A DNA stretch of 64,000 nucleotides. Source: Leptolyngbya boryana PCC 6306. GTDB taxonomy: Bacteria > Cyanobacteriota > Cyanobacteriia > Leptolyngbyales > Leptolyngbyaceae. Every line of letters begins with the position of its first letter. Position 1 is the stretch's first letter. Positions 45,698 through 52,539 of the stretch are shown in pieces. Both the position numbers and the translations under genes were made by a program. Below the pieces are notes generated by a model. The model was not told the origin of the DNA. It saw nothing but the letters and a program-made list of their open reading frames with translations, and did not search any database. The stretch is taken from contig NZ_KB731324.1 in NCBI RefSeq assembly GCF_000353285.1, positions 4,730,577 to 4,794,576 on the forward strand. Reading direction: 5' to 3'.

Positions 45698-46072
45698 ATG
45701 TTCACCAAATCCGCAGCAAAAAGAATCCTCGCAAGCCTCGCTACTAAAATCGAAGCAGTTCGCGAACTGAAGAACGTCGTTCAAGTTACCTACAGAACCC
45801 GCAAAGGTCGCTGCTCTACCTTCATCAGCAAGAAAGCATTCGAGCGGGATTTCGTTGAGTTTCGCAAGGCTGGCGCAAAATCACTCATTGTTGAGACTGT
45901 TAAATTTCAGTCTGGCGTTTTCAATGTCTACAACACGGAAAAGAAATCCCAGTACGTTGTGAATACCCAGTTTGCTTGCACCTGCGAAGATTACCAGCAA
46001 CATCAAAAGCCCTGCAAGCATGTGTATGCGGTTCTTGGAGTGGGTTCTCTTGCTGATGCGATCGCGGCTTAA
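45698..46072 (+). CDS. SWIM zinc-finger protein
   Basis: ATG 45698 with AGGAA upstream gives 124 residues (MFTKSAAKRILASLATKIEA). The C-terminus contains FACTCEDYQQHQKPCKHVYA, a CxC...CxH SWIM zinc finger that binds DNA or protein. SWIM modules occur in recombination mediators, transposases and Rad51-paralogue partners; in this phage the role is unknown. It is first in a short plus-strand operon with the next gene. Confidence 0.75.
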   Translation: MFTKSAAKRILASLATKIEAVRELKNVVQVTYRTRKGRCSTFISKKAFERDFVEFRKAGAKSLIVETVKFQSGVFNVYNTEKKSQYVVNTQFACTCEDYQQHQKPCKHVYAVLGVGSLADAIAA

Positions 46073-46084
46073 GGAGTACAAATC

Positions 46085-46357
46085 ATGACAACTAAGCAAC
46101 AGCAACTTTTAGACTTACAAATCAGCATCGCTCGTGAAGAATGCCAAAAGCAATTACGGGAACTCGTCAAAGACGCAGTAGTTGAACCGGTTGAAAACGG
46201 CTTTGTGGTTCACAACTATCGCGATCGTAAAAAAGGAAAACCTAAAGATGCTTGGATTCCAAGTGCTCAAACATTGATTAGTCAGGATTTCTGGGTATGT
46301 CACCCCTTCCCTGAGAATCTTTACCAGTTTGTAGGCGAATGGCTTAAAGAGAATTGA
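46085..46357 (+). CDS. Hypothetical phage protein
   Basis: This 90-residue protein begins MTTKQQQLLDLQISIAREEC, and AAGGAG lies nine bases upstream. The body is basic with VVHNYRDRKKGKPKDAW and aromatic FWVCHPFPENLYQFVGEW. It follows the SWIM gene by 12 bases and ends on palindrome copy 7 (TGA AAT CGG). Function unknown. Confidence 0.6.
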   Translation: MTTKQQQLLDLQISIAREECQKQLRELVKDAVVEPVENGFVVHNYRDRKKGKPKDAWIPSAQTLISQDFWVCHPFPENLYQFVGEWLKEN

Positions 46358-46379
46358 AATCGGACAGGCTGACCGTTTT
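46357..46379. repeat. Phage palindrome copy 7
   Basis: Core 46361-46375 CGGACAGGCTGACCG begins three bases after a TGA stop. It lies between convergent genes, the other stop being 18 bases beyond the core. Confidence 0.85.
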
Positions 46380-46392
46380 CAAATATCCAAAC

Positions 46393-46629
46393 TCAGCACA
46401 ACTCTGTGAAACCCTTCAGAAGATTCTGTGCTGCTCGACTTAGCTCAGGTTGCACCCAGACGGGAAGTTCTAGATTATTCGCGATCGCGTATTGCTTGGC
46501 TTCTTTCAACACTGCATATCGTTGCGACGGAACCGCGCCGCGAACATAACCTCTCAGGATTTCAGCCAATCTCTTCTTGACTTGTACTTGGGTTGGTTCG
46601 GGAGCAATCTGGCGAAGGTGGGGCAACAT
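46393..46629 (-). CDS. Hypothetical phage protein
   Basis: This 78-residue protein begins MLPHLRQIAPEPTQVQVKKR. It is helical, with VPSQRYAVLKEAKQYAIANN in the middle. It converges with the upstream plus-strand operon. No family recognised. Confidence 0.55.
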   Translation of the reverse strand: MLPHLRQIAPEPTQVQVKKRLAEILRGYVRGAVPSQRYAVLKEAKQYAIANNLELPVWVQPELSRAAQNLLKGFTELC

Positions 46630-46656
46630 TTTTCGGTCTTGTTTTGTGAGGTTCTC

Positions 46657-46908
46657 TTATACCTCACGATTCTCTGTTCGGTTTGGATTTTGCAAAGCCG
46701 CACGAATCTCCAAGAACGGAACATTGTCCGAACTGCCCCAACCGTAGTTTCTATCCCAGTAAATGAAGCTTGACCAACCGCTTAGACGATCGACTAAAAT
46801 CCAAGTCGGAACTTTCCGGCGCTTGCGAACACTCCATCCGCGCGATCGTAAATAGCTCATCACGCGCGGATCAAGTCCGTACTGTGGCAAGTAGCAGTAA
46901 TTTGACAT
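46657..46908 (-). CDS. Hypothetical phage protein
   Basis: Start at ATG 46908 (MSNYCYLPQYGLDPRVMSYL), 83 residues; the frame to 46968 would overlap the divergent sigma gene. It is aromatic- and Arg-rich (SYLRSRGWSVRKRRKVPTW; SSFIYWDRNYGWG). Divergent from the sigma factor with 15 bases between starts, so the two share a very compact control region. Unknown function. Confidence 0.55.
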   Translation of the reverse strand: MSNYCYLPQYGLDPRVMSYLRSRGWSVRKRRKVPTWILVDRLSGWSSFIYWDRNYGWGSSDNVPFLEIRAALQNPNRTENREV

Positions 46909-46923
46909 ACTTTCGACTACACA

Positions 46924-48744
46924 ATGACAACACAAACGAGGCGGGAAATTCAGCGCATCGCTGAACAAAACCTTAACTTGGTTCGCAAAATTGCCAGCAG
47001 GTTTAGCAGTGAGGCTGAGACGTTTGATGATTTTGTAAGTATTGGGACGATCGGCTTAATGAAAGCTGTCGAGCGATTCGATGAATCGAAAGGGTTTGCG
47101 TTTAGTACCTTTGCAGTCCCGTACATCAAAGGCGAAATCCTCCACTACATCAGAAGCGCTAAAGGAGAGTTGATCCGACATCGCCGAGGTGAACGACGGC
47201 AATATATTCAGAGCCTTGATGCTCCGCTTAGCTCGGATTCAGAAACAACTCGACTAGACATCGTTGCTGACGATCTTATTGTTGTAGAACCCGATGACGA
47301 GCAAGTTCAACTCAAGGCAATTCTGAATCAATTAACTTACCCGTCACGTGAAGTCCTTCTCCTAACTCAATTAAACGGACTCCGAAAGAAAGAAGCTGCT
47401 GCATGGTTTGAAGTTGATCCGACGACAATTCAGCGCTGGTTAAGCAAAGCACAGGTCGAAATTGAAGCAGCCAAACAAGATCATCGGTTCAAGACTCAGA
47501 CCTACAAGCGAGAGCGTAATGCACTGCCTTATCGTGACGACATTAGCAAAGAACTTGTGTTCCCTGAATTCAAATCACGCTGTCAGGTTTGCGATCGCAT
47601 ATTTGCGCTCTGGAAGAAACCAAGTCGCATTCCCCAAACCTGCTCTAGTGTTTGCGCCCGCAAGCTCTCTGCACAAGCGAATTCTATAAACATATGGAGC
47701 GATGCCGAACTAGATTTTCTTAAATCAAGAATCGGCAAGATGCCCACAGCAAAAATCTATGAGTCATTCCACGTCGCGGCTGCTCACCACGGATGGACAG
47801 ATCGCACTGATGTTGCTCTAAAAGTTAAAATTACGCGCCTTGCAAAATCCGTGAAGTGTGTTGATGACGGATGGAGCATGACCGATCTCGCTAAACGGTT
47901 AGATGTCCCAGTAGATCGTATTCGTGTCTGGAAAAAGCGCGGACTCAAAACAGAGATGGTTGCGCGAGGCATAACAGGTCAATGTGTCATTTATCGAGTT
48001 GCGCTACATGAATTCTGCACTGAGCATTTTTGGCGGTTCTCAGGCATTGATATCGATAGGTTGAGCGAGATTTTAGGAGATCGCGCTCTTGCTGAGAAAT
48101 GCGCGGCTCAACCCCTGAAAAAGAAGCGTGTTGAGGTACAAGATCTTAGATCGAAGAAGATTTACCGGAGTGCCCGCGAAGCTGCGAGAGTATTAGGGGT
48201 TGAACGTCAGTTTGTGCTGCGTGAGATTAAGCGAGAGGAGAACGCACTGCTTAAACAAAGCCACGTCGAAACGATTGGTCATTCTGAGCTTGTTCCATCG
48301 ATCGATGAACTGAAAAGGCGAACCTCGCTGATTGATCCATCTCTACCAATGAAAGTGCGCGTGTTCCGTTCTCCTGACGGCAAACTATACGAAACCAATA
48401 ATCTCAACTGGTTTGCACAGGTACATGGTTTACAATCTCCTTTACTGTCATCGCTTGCAAACGGGTTTCAGGATTCTCATCTCGGTTGGACACGTCCTTT
48501 TGGTTCCTATCAACTGCGGCTAATTACTCCATCCAAACGAGAGGATGTGGTGGTGCAGGAAGGTACAACAATTTTTGATCTAAATGATCCGGGTGATCGG
48601 CTGCGAGCTTATCTTACTCCAGATGAAGGGATGCAAGTTTTCGTGATGCCAGAAAGTACGATCTTGAAAGATCCCGAAACCAAGCTACGGGAATACGCGA
48701 AGCTGCACAGACTTGAAATTATTTGTTGCAAAAAGAGAGGCTGA
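46924..48744 (+). CDS. Phage sigma-70-like factor fused to DNA-binding C-terminal region
   Basis: The 606-residue protein has sigma region 2 at ~15-95 (FDDFVSIGTIGLMKAVERFD, FSTFAVPYIKGEILHYIR) and region 4 at ~130-185 (REVLLLTQLNGLRKKEAAAW, TIQRWLSKAQ). The remaining ~420 residues are unlike normal sigma factors. They hold a Cys quartet C220-x2-C223-x16-C240-x3-C244 as in HNH-associated zinc fingers, and a SANT/HTH-like WSDAELDFLKSRIGKMPTAK at ~257. A MerR-like WSMTDLAKRLDVPVDRIRVW follows near ~316, then NUMOD1-like KKIYRSAREAARVLGVERQF near ~408. A segment resembling phage homing-endonuclease modules (SPDGKLYETNNLNWFAQVHG and LSSLANGFQDSHLGW) lies at ~483-525. No HNH or GIY catalytic core seen. 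It probably directs phage promoters. Confidence 0.8.
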   Translation: MTTQTRREIQRIAEQNLNLVRKIASRFSSEAETFDDFVSIGTIGLMKAVERFDESKGFAFSTFAVPYIKGEILHYIRSAKGELIRHRRGERRQYIQSLDAPLSSDSETTRLDIVADDLIVVEPDDEQVQLKAILNQLTYPSREVLLLTQLNGLRKKEAAAWFEVDPTTIQRWLSKAQVEIEAAKQDHRFKTQTYKRERNALPYRDDISKELVFPEFKSRCQVCDRIFALWKKPSRIPQTCSSVCARKLSAQANSINIWSDAELDFLKSRIGKMPTAKIYESFHVAAAHHGWTDRTDVALKVKITRLAKSVKCVDDGWSMTDLAKRLDVPVDRIRVWKKRGLKTEMVARGITGQCVIYRVALHEFCTEHFWRFSGIDIDRLSEILGDRALAEKCAAQPLKKKRVEVQDLRSKKIYRSAREAARVLGVERQFVLREIKREENALLKQSHVETIGHSELVPSIDELKRRTSLIDPSLPMKVRVFRSPDGKLYETNNLNWFAQVHGLQSPLLSSLANGFQDSHLGWTRPFGSYQLRLITPSKREDVVVQEGTTIFDLNDPGDRLRAYLTPDEGMQVFVMPESTILKDPETKLREYAKLHRLEIICCKKRG

Positions 48745-48766
48745 AATCGGTCACGCTGTCTGATTT
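48742..48766. repeat. Phage palindrome copy 8
   Basis: Core 48748-48762 CGGTCACGCTGTCTG (one base off consensus) directly follows the sigma stop (TGA AAT CGG). On the minus strand it supplies the TGA stop (48751-48753) and last codons of the convergent response-regulator-like gene. Confidence 0.85.
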
Positions 48767-49338
48767 GATGAGTTTCCAGGTTGCAAGCTCCAACCCTGCT
48801 TCCAATGGTTTTCGATTACGACACCTTTCGCTCTGAGTCGATAGATATATTGCTTTGCATCATCAATTGTCGAGACTCCTAGAAACTCGCGAATCTCTGA
48901 AGCAGTTAAAATTCGCTGTGAATTATCAACAAAGAATTGATACAACTGCCTTTGTCTCTCAGATCTGAAACGGTTCTTTTCTTCCGGGATTTCTTCGACT
49001 TCTAAAAGATGCCCTAATGCAGCGTTGATCCTGAGCATCACCTCACAAAAATCAAACGGCTTTTTGATATATTCGATCGCTCCATTACGAAACGCCTTTG
49101 CAATCTCGTAATCGCACTCATCACCAATTACAATTTTGGGGGTTTTCCGAGAAATACTTTTGATCTTTGGAGCATCTATTAACGCTGCAACGATCGAATC
49201 TTTATCGAATCTCGAATTCCAATCAACAAACTGAAAGTCAAGACAATATCGACTCAGATACTTCACCAGCTTGTTGTAATCCGTGAGAACAAGAATGTCT
49301 CCGCTCTTAGCCACGATCTCTTTCACTTGATAATCCAT
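48751..49338 (-). CDS. Response-regulator-like protein (REC plus winged helix)
   Basis: The 195-residue protein has an N-terminal ~115 residues that read as a diverged receiver domain. DILVLTDYNKLVKYLSR forms the first strand, an Asp in ALIDAPKI could be the phospho-site, IVIGDECDYEIAKAF supplies the middle strand, and GAIEYIKKPFDFCEVMLRIN is the classic K-P-F end. The C-terminal ~70 residues (RQLYQFFVDNSQRILTASEI, YIYRLRAKGVVIENHWKQGW) look like an OmpR-type winged helix. A phage-borne response regulator beside a sigma factor is unusual. It converges with sigma on copy 8. Confidence 0.7.
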   Translation of the reverse strand: MDYQVKEIVAKSGDILVLTDYNKLVKYLSRYCLDFQFVDWNSRFDKDSIVAALIDAPKIKSISRKTPKIVIGDECDYEIAKAFRNGAIEYIKKPFDFCEVMLRINAALGHLLEVEEIPEEKNRFRSERQRQLYQFFVDNSQRILTASEIREFLGVSTIDDAKQYIYRLRAKGVVIENHWKQGWSLQPGNSSNQTA

Positions 49339-49345
49339 CGCCAGC

Positions 49346-49370
49346 GCTCCGAGTTTGGATTTCTCGGAGC
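49346..49370. other. Short hairpin between two minus-strand genes
   Basis: GCTCCGAG (49346-49353) pairs with CTCGGAGC (49363-49370) around a 9-base loop. It lies upstream of the response-regulator-like start and might affect its translation. No T-run. Confidence 0.4.
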
Positions 49371-49389
49371 CGCCGGACGCTGAAGAGAT

Positions 49390-49632
49390 TTACTCTTGCT
49401 TTTCTATTCCTGGCAGCCCATTTACCGCCAGTACAACCTTGCTCAAGTCCAGTTCCTTCACCTGCTGAGTGAAAATCTCCCCAGTTTGAACTTTAACTTC
49501 TGTGCGGCGGGGCTGATAGCCGTAGTTCTTTTTCCCGTCCTCCTCGGACACTACTGCCCAGTCAGAGGTTTCATACTCGACTTCGCAGACCTCTTCGATC
49601 GTGACTTTGTAATGCAGTGTCTTTCTGTTCAT
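49390..49632 (-). CDS. Hypothetical phage protein
   Basis: This 80-residue, acidic, Glu/Val-rich beta protein begins MNRKTLHYKVTIEEVCEVEY. It overlaps the upstream small gene by 4 bases. No family recognised. Confidence 0.55.
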   Translation of the reverse strand: MNRKTLHYKVTIEEVCEVEYETSDWAVVSEEDGKKNYGYQPRRTEVKVQTGEIFTQQVKELDLSKVVLAVNGLPGIEKQE

Positions 49633-49820
49633 TGTTGATATCCTTGATTCTTAATCCACACCCCGATCGCTTCCTTGTTCGCAATCCACCCGCGCAAAAC
49701 AGTAGACATATCTAAGCCGTGTCGATCGCACCATTGCTCAAAGTCCTCTTTTCCAGCCTGCTCAATGTAAAAGCTCAGCTTAGCTTGATTTTCACGCTTC
49801 TGTGAGTTTGTGTTGCTCAT
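49629..49820 (-). CDS. Small hypothetical protein, possible ribbon-helix-helix
   Basis: This 63-residue protein reads MSNTNSQKRENQAKLSFYIEQAGKEDFEQW (two pieces here: MSNTNSQKRENQAK; LSFYIEQAGKEDFEQW) and then CDRHGLDMSTVLRGWIANKE. The LSFYIE strand followed by helices suits an RHH-type DNA binder, but this is weak. Divergent from the tail tube gene. Confidence 0.5.
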   Translation of the reverse strand: MSNTNSQKRENQAKLSFYIEQAGKEDFEQWCDRHGLDMSTVLRGWIANKEAIGVWIKNQGYQQ

Positions 49821-49916
49821 TTCAGGAGCATTTCGGGATTAGTTCGTGAACATTTTGAACTATAGCCGCTAAATCGCCATTAGAAAGGGTCAACAACTTT
49901 TGAACCCCAACCTATT

Positions 49917-50711
49917 ATGACGATTCGCAACTTTGAAGCAAAAGGCTTCTTTACCGACAACCCAGTCATCGGACCTGGTTCCACTCCAACACAGAAAGCA
50001 TTAATCGACCTACCGATTATCAGTACTACCATCTCGAAAGAAGTCGAAGAAACCGAAGTCGAGGGAACCGTGGACGGAACCTGTGAGGTACAAATCCTCG
50101 ATACCATCATCACGAGATCGACTTGGAACGTTTCGTTTGAAGTTCAGAAACTTCGCTCTGATGCGATCGCTCTATTGATGGGCGAAACTTGGGCGGCTGC
50201 TCCAAACAGCAAAATCTCTAACTTCAAAATGACCTCAGTGCCCGTGATCGGAGATCCTGAAATCACTGACACGAAGCTGGTAGACGCTGAAGTTGATGAT
50301 GTCAAAGTCTCTGTTTATGCAGGTGGCACTTGGGGTTTACCTCGCTATTTAGAAGTCGTCACGACTGGAACTCCGACCGTCAATCAGGTTCTACTTGACG
50401 ACACCGCTGGGACACTCACCTTTAACGCAGGACTCGCAGGCGCGCCGATTAAGTACTCGGTCGATGAAATTGTCGCATCGGGTCTAGAATCCCTCGGCAT
50501 TGCTGATTCGCCACGGCGGTTGAATAACCTGTTATTCCGCGGTGTTCTTTGCTCGACTGAGCCTGAAATCGTCATGGTTGAGATGGACTTATCTCCCTCC
50601 GGTGGCTTCGAGCTTCCGATCGGTGGAGATCCCGGAGTGACACTCGAATATCGCGCTGTGGTCAAAGGCGCAAATCGTTCACCTGTCCGCATGTTCCGAA
50701 AGGCTGCATAA
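49917..50711 (+). CDS. Major tail (tube) protein
   Basis: The 264-residue beta-rich protein begins MTIRNFEAKGFFTDNPVIGP. It is first in the plus-strand tail operon, upstream of the tail accessory genes and tape measure. The tube-type beta pattern (VEVTEVEGTVDGTCEVQIL-like strands; DVKVSVYAGGTWGLPRYLEV) and a C-terminal LEYRAVVKGANRSPVRM support tail tube. No strong RBS visible. Synteny carries most of the weight. Confidence 0.65.
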   Translation: MTIRNFEAKGFFTDNPVIGPGSTPTQKALIDLPIISTTISKEVEETEVEGTVDGTCEVQILDTIITRSTWNVSFEVQKLRSDAIALLMGETWAAAPNSKISNFKMTSVPVIGDPEITDTKLVDAEVDDVKVSVYAGGTWGLPRYLEVVTTGTPTVNQVLLDDTAGTLTFNAGLAGAPIKYSVDEIVASGLESLGIADSPRRLNNLLFRGVLCSTEPEIVMVEMDLSPSGGFELPIGGDPGVTLEYRAVVKGANRSPVRMFRKAA

Positions 50712-50755
50712 TTCCTAGACGGTGGCGCACAGCATTCCTCGCCACCGCCTGAACT

Positions 50756-51376
50756 ATGGCTATTCGAGAATTCTTTAAAGACGAAATCCACTGGCGCGAT
50801 CGCACGGGTAAACTCCGCATTATTGAGGGTCTGTCTCTGCCCAACCGACTGCGGTTTTTAGAATACCGGGCGATCGCTTGGGGCATCATTCAAGCCAGCC
50901 CCGATTTACCAGGGTCAGTGCTGTATGACTCGAACCGTGAGTTTCGCGATCGCGCAAATTCAATGCTGTTACTTGCAGGCGTTGATCCGGAGTGGTGCAA
51001 CTGGGAATTACTCGAAGGACTGCTATTTCGGCATGAGGGCAATGATGGTCTGATTGTTCAGATGGAGTTTCCCGCCACTGATCCAGAAGCAAAAATTGTC
51101 GAAGATCCCTCGAATCAGTATCACCGCGCGATCGCGGCTTTGATGCTGCTAGAGATGGACTTTGCCAAAGCGAAACAAACTGTTGATTCAACCCCGTGGA
51201 ATGAATTGCAGGGCGTTTTAGAGCAATTCTCAGCAATGCGATCTGGAAAGCCGAAACAGGCAGAAATCAAAGATGAAGATGTCCTGAAAGCCTGGGGAAT
51301 GACCAGACCAACCGAGCAGCAAGCAGAACCCATTACCTCATTCGAGCAGATGGGATTTCAAGAAATCACAATTTGA
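50756..51376 (+). CDS. Tail accessory protein, paralogue of a protein before the tape measure
   Basis: This 206-residue protein begins MAIREFFKDEIHWRDRTGKLR. A middle part (LLLAGVDPEWCNWELLEGLL, MEFP) matches a second gene at 52184-52534 (CELANIKPEWLSPHIVAGLV, LYFP), so the two are paralogues. Their location between tube and tape measure suggests tail assembly chaperones, but the classic frameshift is not evident. Its stop leads straight into palindrome copy 9. Confidence 0.6.
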   Translation: MAIREFFKDEIHWRDRTGKLRIIEGLSLPNRLRFLEYRAIAWGIIQASPDLPGSVLYDSNREFRDRANSMLLLAGVDPEWCNWELLEGLLFRHEGNDGLIVQMEFPATDPEAKIVEDPSNQYHRAIAALMLLEMDFAKAKQTVDSTPWNELQGVLEQFSAMRSGKPKQAEIKDEDVLKAWGMTRPTEQQAEPITSFEQMGFQEITI

Positions 51377-51399
51377 AAACGGACACGCTGTCCGATTTG
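51376..51399. repeat. Phage palindrome copy 9
   Basis: Core 51380-51394 CGGACACGCTGTCCG begins three bases after the TGA of the tail accessory gene and ends ten bases before the next ATG. It lies inside the plus-strand tail operon. Confidence 0.85.
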
Positions 51400-51403
51400 A
51401 AGT

Positions 51404-51898
51404 ATGGAGATTCGATACAGGCGGACGGACTATGTGGCAAATCGATTTAAATCGTTACTGCCGCAGATTCAAGACGCGATCGAAACTCGTTTTATTGATG
51501 CTGCGGCAACCCTGCAATCTGACACCCCGCAAGATACGGGGAAAGCGGCAGGGGCGTGGGATATCAACACGCGCTTAAAAGGCAAAGATATTGAACTCAC
51601 GATCGTCAATGACGCTAAAACCGAAACCGGACAGCCTTACGGATTACTGGCTTTAGAGGGTCGCGCACCGGGTAAATTCCCGCCCTATGGCGACACTTCG
51701 CATTTAGCAAGGTGGGCAAAAGTTCGCGGGATTCCGCCTTTTCTCGTCGCTCGTAAAATTGCTCGCGAAGGAACTGAGCGTTTCAAAGATGGACCGCATC
51801 ACTTTAGTCAGGATGGTCAGCCCGTTGAAGACGGGGCGATCTCAACCGCGATAAAACTGGTAAAACAGGACATTCAACGGATTAAGGAAAAATCATGA
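51404..51898 (+). CDS. HK97 gp10-like tail-completion protein
   Basis: This 164-residue protein has the pattern of HK97-gp10-like/minor tail proteins: an N-terminal helix FKSLLPQIQDAIETRFIDAA, then DTPQDTGKAAGAWD, and a C-terminal set YGLLALEGRAPGKFPPYGD with FLVARKIAREGT. These proteins join tail to head. It overlaps the next gene by 4 bases. Fairly confident by pattern and synteny. Confidence 0.7.
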   Translation: MEIRYRRTDYVANRFKSLLPQIQDAIETRFIDAAATLQSDTPQDTGKAAGAWDINTRLKGKDIELTIVNDAKTETGQPYGLLALEGRAPGKFPPYGDTSHLARWAKVRGIPPFLVARKIAREGTERFKDGPHHFSQDGQPVEDGAISTAIKLVKQDIQRIKEKS

Positions 51899-52191
51899 CC
51901 GAGCATTTAGAGCAACTGACAACCATCAAAGCCTATCTTGCTGATGCCCTACTCACCGAGCGCCCAGCGATTCCGCCCAGTATTGATGAATCCCTCGCGA
52001 TTTTGCAGCAAGCGCAGGAGCAGACCGATCCCAACATCGCGACCTTAATGACCACGATCGCTTCTTTACTATCTGCTAATGCGGTACTCAATGCGACAAA
52101 CGCTTCCCTTCAGCAGCAGGTGAATCAAAAGGATTCATTCATCGCTCAAGGTCTGCAAATCCTGGAAGAGTTGGTTCCGACCGATGTTTGA
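51895..52191 (+). CDS. Small coiled-coil phage protein
   Basis: This 98-residue helical protein begins MTEHLEQLTTIKAYLADALL and contains LAILQQAQEQTDPNIATLMT. It has 4-base overlap upstream and 8-base overlap downstream. No family recognised. Its position suggests a tail assembly factor. Confidence 0.55.
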   Translation: MTEHLEQLTTIKAYLADALLTERPAIPPSIDESLAILQQAQEQTDPNIATLMTTIASLLSANAVLNATNASLQQQVNQKDSFIAQGLQILEELVPTDV

Positions 52192-52534
52192 TGCAGAGTT
52201 CCCCAAGTTTCGATTCACCGATCGCGACGGGTGGAGCCGCATTATCCCAGGCATCAAAGCAACCCAATTCGATGAGTTCCGCGAACTCTATCGATTGTTC
52301 TGGCGGCGCTGTCCTCAAGGGGTGAACTTTATCGAAGCAATCTCGCGGGATGAAGAACTTTATAAAATCGCGCTCCATCTCTGTGAACTCGCAAACATTA
52401 AGCCCGAATGGTTAAGCCCACATATTGTGGCGGGCTTAGTTCACTCCTACACCGACTCAACTGGAGCGCAGCATTTCGGGGTGCTGCAAAAGCTCTATTT
52501 TCCGAACCCTGACGATGTGATCCCTAAAGGTTAA
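52184..52534 (+). CDS. Tail accessory protein (paralogue of 50756-51376)
   Basis: The 116-residue protein is MFDAEFPKFRFTDRDGWSRI onward, with the shared PEW...GL...LYFP core. It is the gene directly before the tape measure (5-base gap), the usual place for an assembly chaperone. It overlaps the preceding gene by 8 bases. Confidence 0.6.
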   Translation: MFDAEFPKFRFTDRDGWSRIIPGIKATQFDEFRELYRLFWRRCPQGVNFIEAISRDEELYKIALHLCELANIKPEWLSPHIVAGLVHSYTDSTGAQHFGVLQKLYFPNPDDVIPKG

Positions 52535-52539
52535 GAGCA

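Noticed and set aside
49346-49370. GCTCCGAG hairpin as another palindrome copy
   Set aside because: Different sequence, longer loop and no core match, so it is listed separately as a plain hairpin.
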